Source: Phycisphaerae bacterium
GTDB lineage: Bacteria > Planctomycetota > Phycisphaerae > UBA1845 > JAFGLZ01
Assembly (NCBI GenBank): GCA_016927755.1
Contig: JAFGLZ010000241.1
Coordinates: forward strand, 1 to 64,000
DNA: 64,000 bases
Direction: 5' to 3'
The notes below the pieces were generated by a model. The model did no database searches and had not been told where the DNA came from. It saw nothing but the letters and a program-made list of their open reading frames with translations. The translations under genes were made by a program, and so were the position numbers. Positions 63,131 through 64,000 of this stretch are shown one piece after another; positions within the stretch are counted from its first letter, which is position 1, and each line of letters starts with the position of its first letter.

Positions 63131-64000
63131 TCACGCGGGCTCAAGGCAGTCCATTGCCACGCCGCCCTCGCTGTTCGCGGGCAACGGCCAGCGGAGGGCG
63201 GTGAGGGCCGTCGGCAGGACGTCGGAGATCCTGAGGGGGTAGCGTCGTTCGTATCCGGGGCGGACGCCGGGTCCGGCGAGGAAGCACATGGCGGTCTCGC
63301 TGCCGCGACCGAGGCGTGCCGTGGGCTCGCAGGAGCCGTGATCGCCGAGATAGGGGCCCTGCGCGTCGGTGACGGCTTGGCCATCCGGTGTGGGCTGGAC
63401 GCTTCGGAAGACGCTGTATCCGGGCTGACAATAGAAGCGGATGTCGCCGTCGGTGGGCGCGCCCAGGCCATAGAAGGCGCCGTCTTCTCCGCGAAACACA
63501 TGGGTCATGACGTGCTTGCCGGTCAGCGGGTCCTTCCAGTCTCGCAGGGCGGCGATGACCTCATCTCTCGCGCGTTCGTATTCCGCGCCACGTTCGACGA
63601 TTCCATCGGGGTCGCAGCACTTCTTGTTGATCCAGATCTGCGAGAAGGGGTGTGCGACGGCGCATGTCTTGGACCAATCGATCTCGATCTTGCGGCCTTC
63701 GGTAGCGCTGTGCTTCGTGGCGAGGAATCCGTTGTCGGCGAGGTAGTTGTTGACGTTGACGCTTCGCCGCGAGGGCATGAGTCCGTGGTCGGAGAGGACC
63801 GCGAGGAGGGTGTCGTCATCGACGGCGTCGAGCACGATTCCGACCATCTCGTCGGCGATGCGAAGGATGGACTGATGGATTCGCTCGTAGTAGTCGAAGG
63901 TGTCAGGCTGGAAGAGCGGGCTGTCGGGATCGATCCTTTGAAAGAAGAAGTGGTAGAACTTGTCGAAGGCATGCCACTTGCTGAAGACGGCGGCGTAGCC
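63131..64000 (-). CDS. Type I phosphodiesterase / alkaline-phosphatase-superfamily enzyme (partial)
   Basis: 289 residues of the C-terminal part; the frame is still open at the right edge (GYAAVFSKWHAFDKFYHFFF as first residues). The metal-binding SDHGL motif in LAVLSDHGLMPS and the later LGDHGSCEPTA and ISDVLPTAL segments are typical of the phosphodiesterase/nucleotide pyrophosphatase or phosphoglycerate-mutase-like group of the superfamily. The catalytic Thr/Ser lies outside the window. Stop TGA at 63131-63133, eight bases from the convergent gene. Confidence 0.78.
   Translation of the reverse strand, partial: GYAAVFSKWHAFDKFYHFFFQRIDPDSPLFQPDTFDYYERIHQSILRIADEMVGIVLDAVDDDTLLAVLSDHGLMPSRRSVNVNNYLADNGFLATKHSATEGRKIEIDWSKTCAVAHPFSQIWINKKCCDPDGIVERGAEYERARDEVIAALRDWKDPLTGKHVMTHVFRGEDGAFYGLGAPTDGDIRFYCQPGYSVFRSVQPTPDGQAVTDAQGPYLGDHGSCEPTARLGRGSETAMCFLAGPGVRPGYERRYPLRISDVLPTALTALRWPLPANSEGGVAMDCLEPA

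Noticed and set aside
1..64000. CRISPR arrays, tRNA/rRNA genes, insertion sequences or prophage
   Set aside because: I saw no regularly spaced direct repeats, no tRNA-like cloverleaf in the gaps, and no transposase, integrase or phage proteins.

Overview
This is a high-GC bacterial chromosome segment of about 52 protein genes with no rRNA, tRNA or CRISPR seen. The mix points to an anaerobic member of the Planctomycetota/PVC-like or a related uncultured lineage: Tat-exported Gfo/Idh/MocA and other RR-motif proteins, four uroporphyrinogen-decarboxylase-like (URO-D) paralogues, a ceramidase-like hydrolase, a creatininase fusion, Na+/solute symporters, and a transmembrane cytochrome complex of the kind known from sulfate reducers. 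The taxonomic call is inference from gene content only.

Layout. 1-3.7 kb: end of an upstream gene, a sodium/solute symporter and a secreted double creatininase. 3.9-13.6 kb: a signalling block with a PAS histidine kinase/receiver hybrid translationally coupled to a NarL-type regulator and closed by a clear terminator, a large Cache-PAS-kinase-REC-HPt phosphorelay protein, a broken receiver gene, and a receiver / PAS kinase / receiver / receiver series. 13.7-21.0 kb: a tightly packed operon for a membrane electron-transfer complex, in the order TmcD-like beta-propeller, TmcC-like cytochrome b, TmcB-like FeS protein, 15-haem cytochrome c, four-cluster ferredoxin subunit, NrfD-like membrane subunit and a 39-residue HmcD-like peptide. 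21-33 kb: accessory catabolism (secreted propeller and toroid proteins, M55 peptidase, URO-D-like protein, EEP phosphatase/nuclease, family 5 binding protein, amidohydrolase, symporter, esterase). 33-39.7 kb: a URO-D-like gene, then a second redox/signalling operon: Rrf2 regulator with a cysteine cluster, macro-domain protein, second TmcC-like subunit, TmcB/HdrD-like protein fused to a receiver domain, and a kinase with two cysteine-containing PAS domains. 40-44.6 kb: a second family 5 binding protein, a ceramidase-like hydrolase and two related lipoproteins. 44.8-56.6 kb: a long minus-strand run (M28 peptidase-AAC(3) fusion, HlyD/FtsX/LolD-type ABC system, URO-D-like, AAC(3)-like, two methyltransferases, CsgG-like lipoprotein). 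56.8-64 kb: URO-D-like protein, GntP permease, SlyD-like FKBP isomerase, Tat oxidoreductase, Tat glycosidase-like protein and a phosphodiesterase/alkaline-phosphatase-superfamily enzyme running off the right edge.

How it may work together. The two redox operons carry matching membrane and FeS subunits, and both are flanked by kinases whose PAS domains share a C-x10-C-x2-C type motif and by receivers of one sequence family. In Desulfovibrio vulgaris the hmc operon is accompanied by a receiver gene (rrf1) and rrf2; here the same ingredients are expanded, and one receiver is fused directly to the FeS electron carrier. The most interesting hypothesis in the window is that electron flow through this Hmc/Tmc-type complex is physically wired to two-component and Rrf2 signalling.
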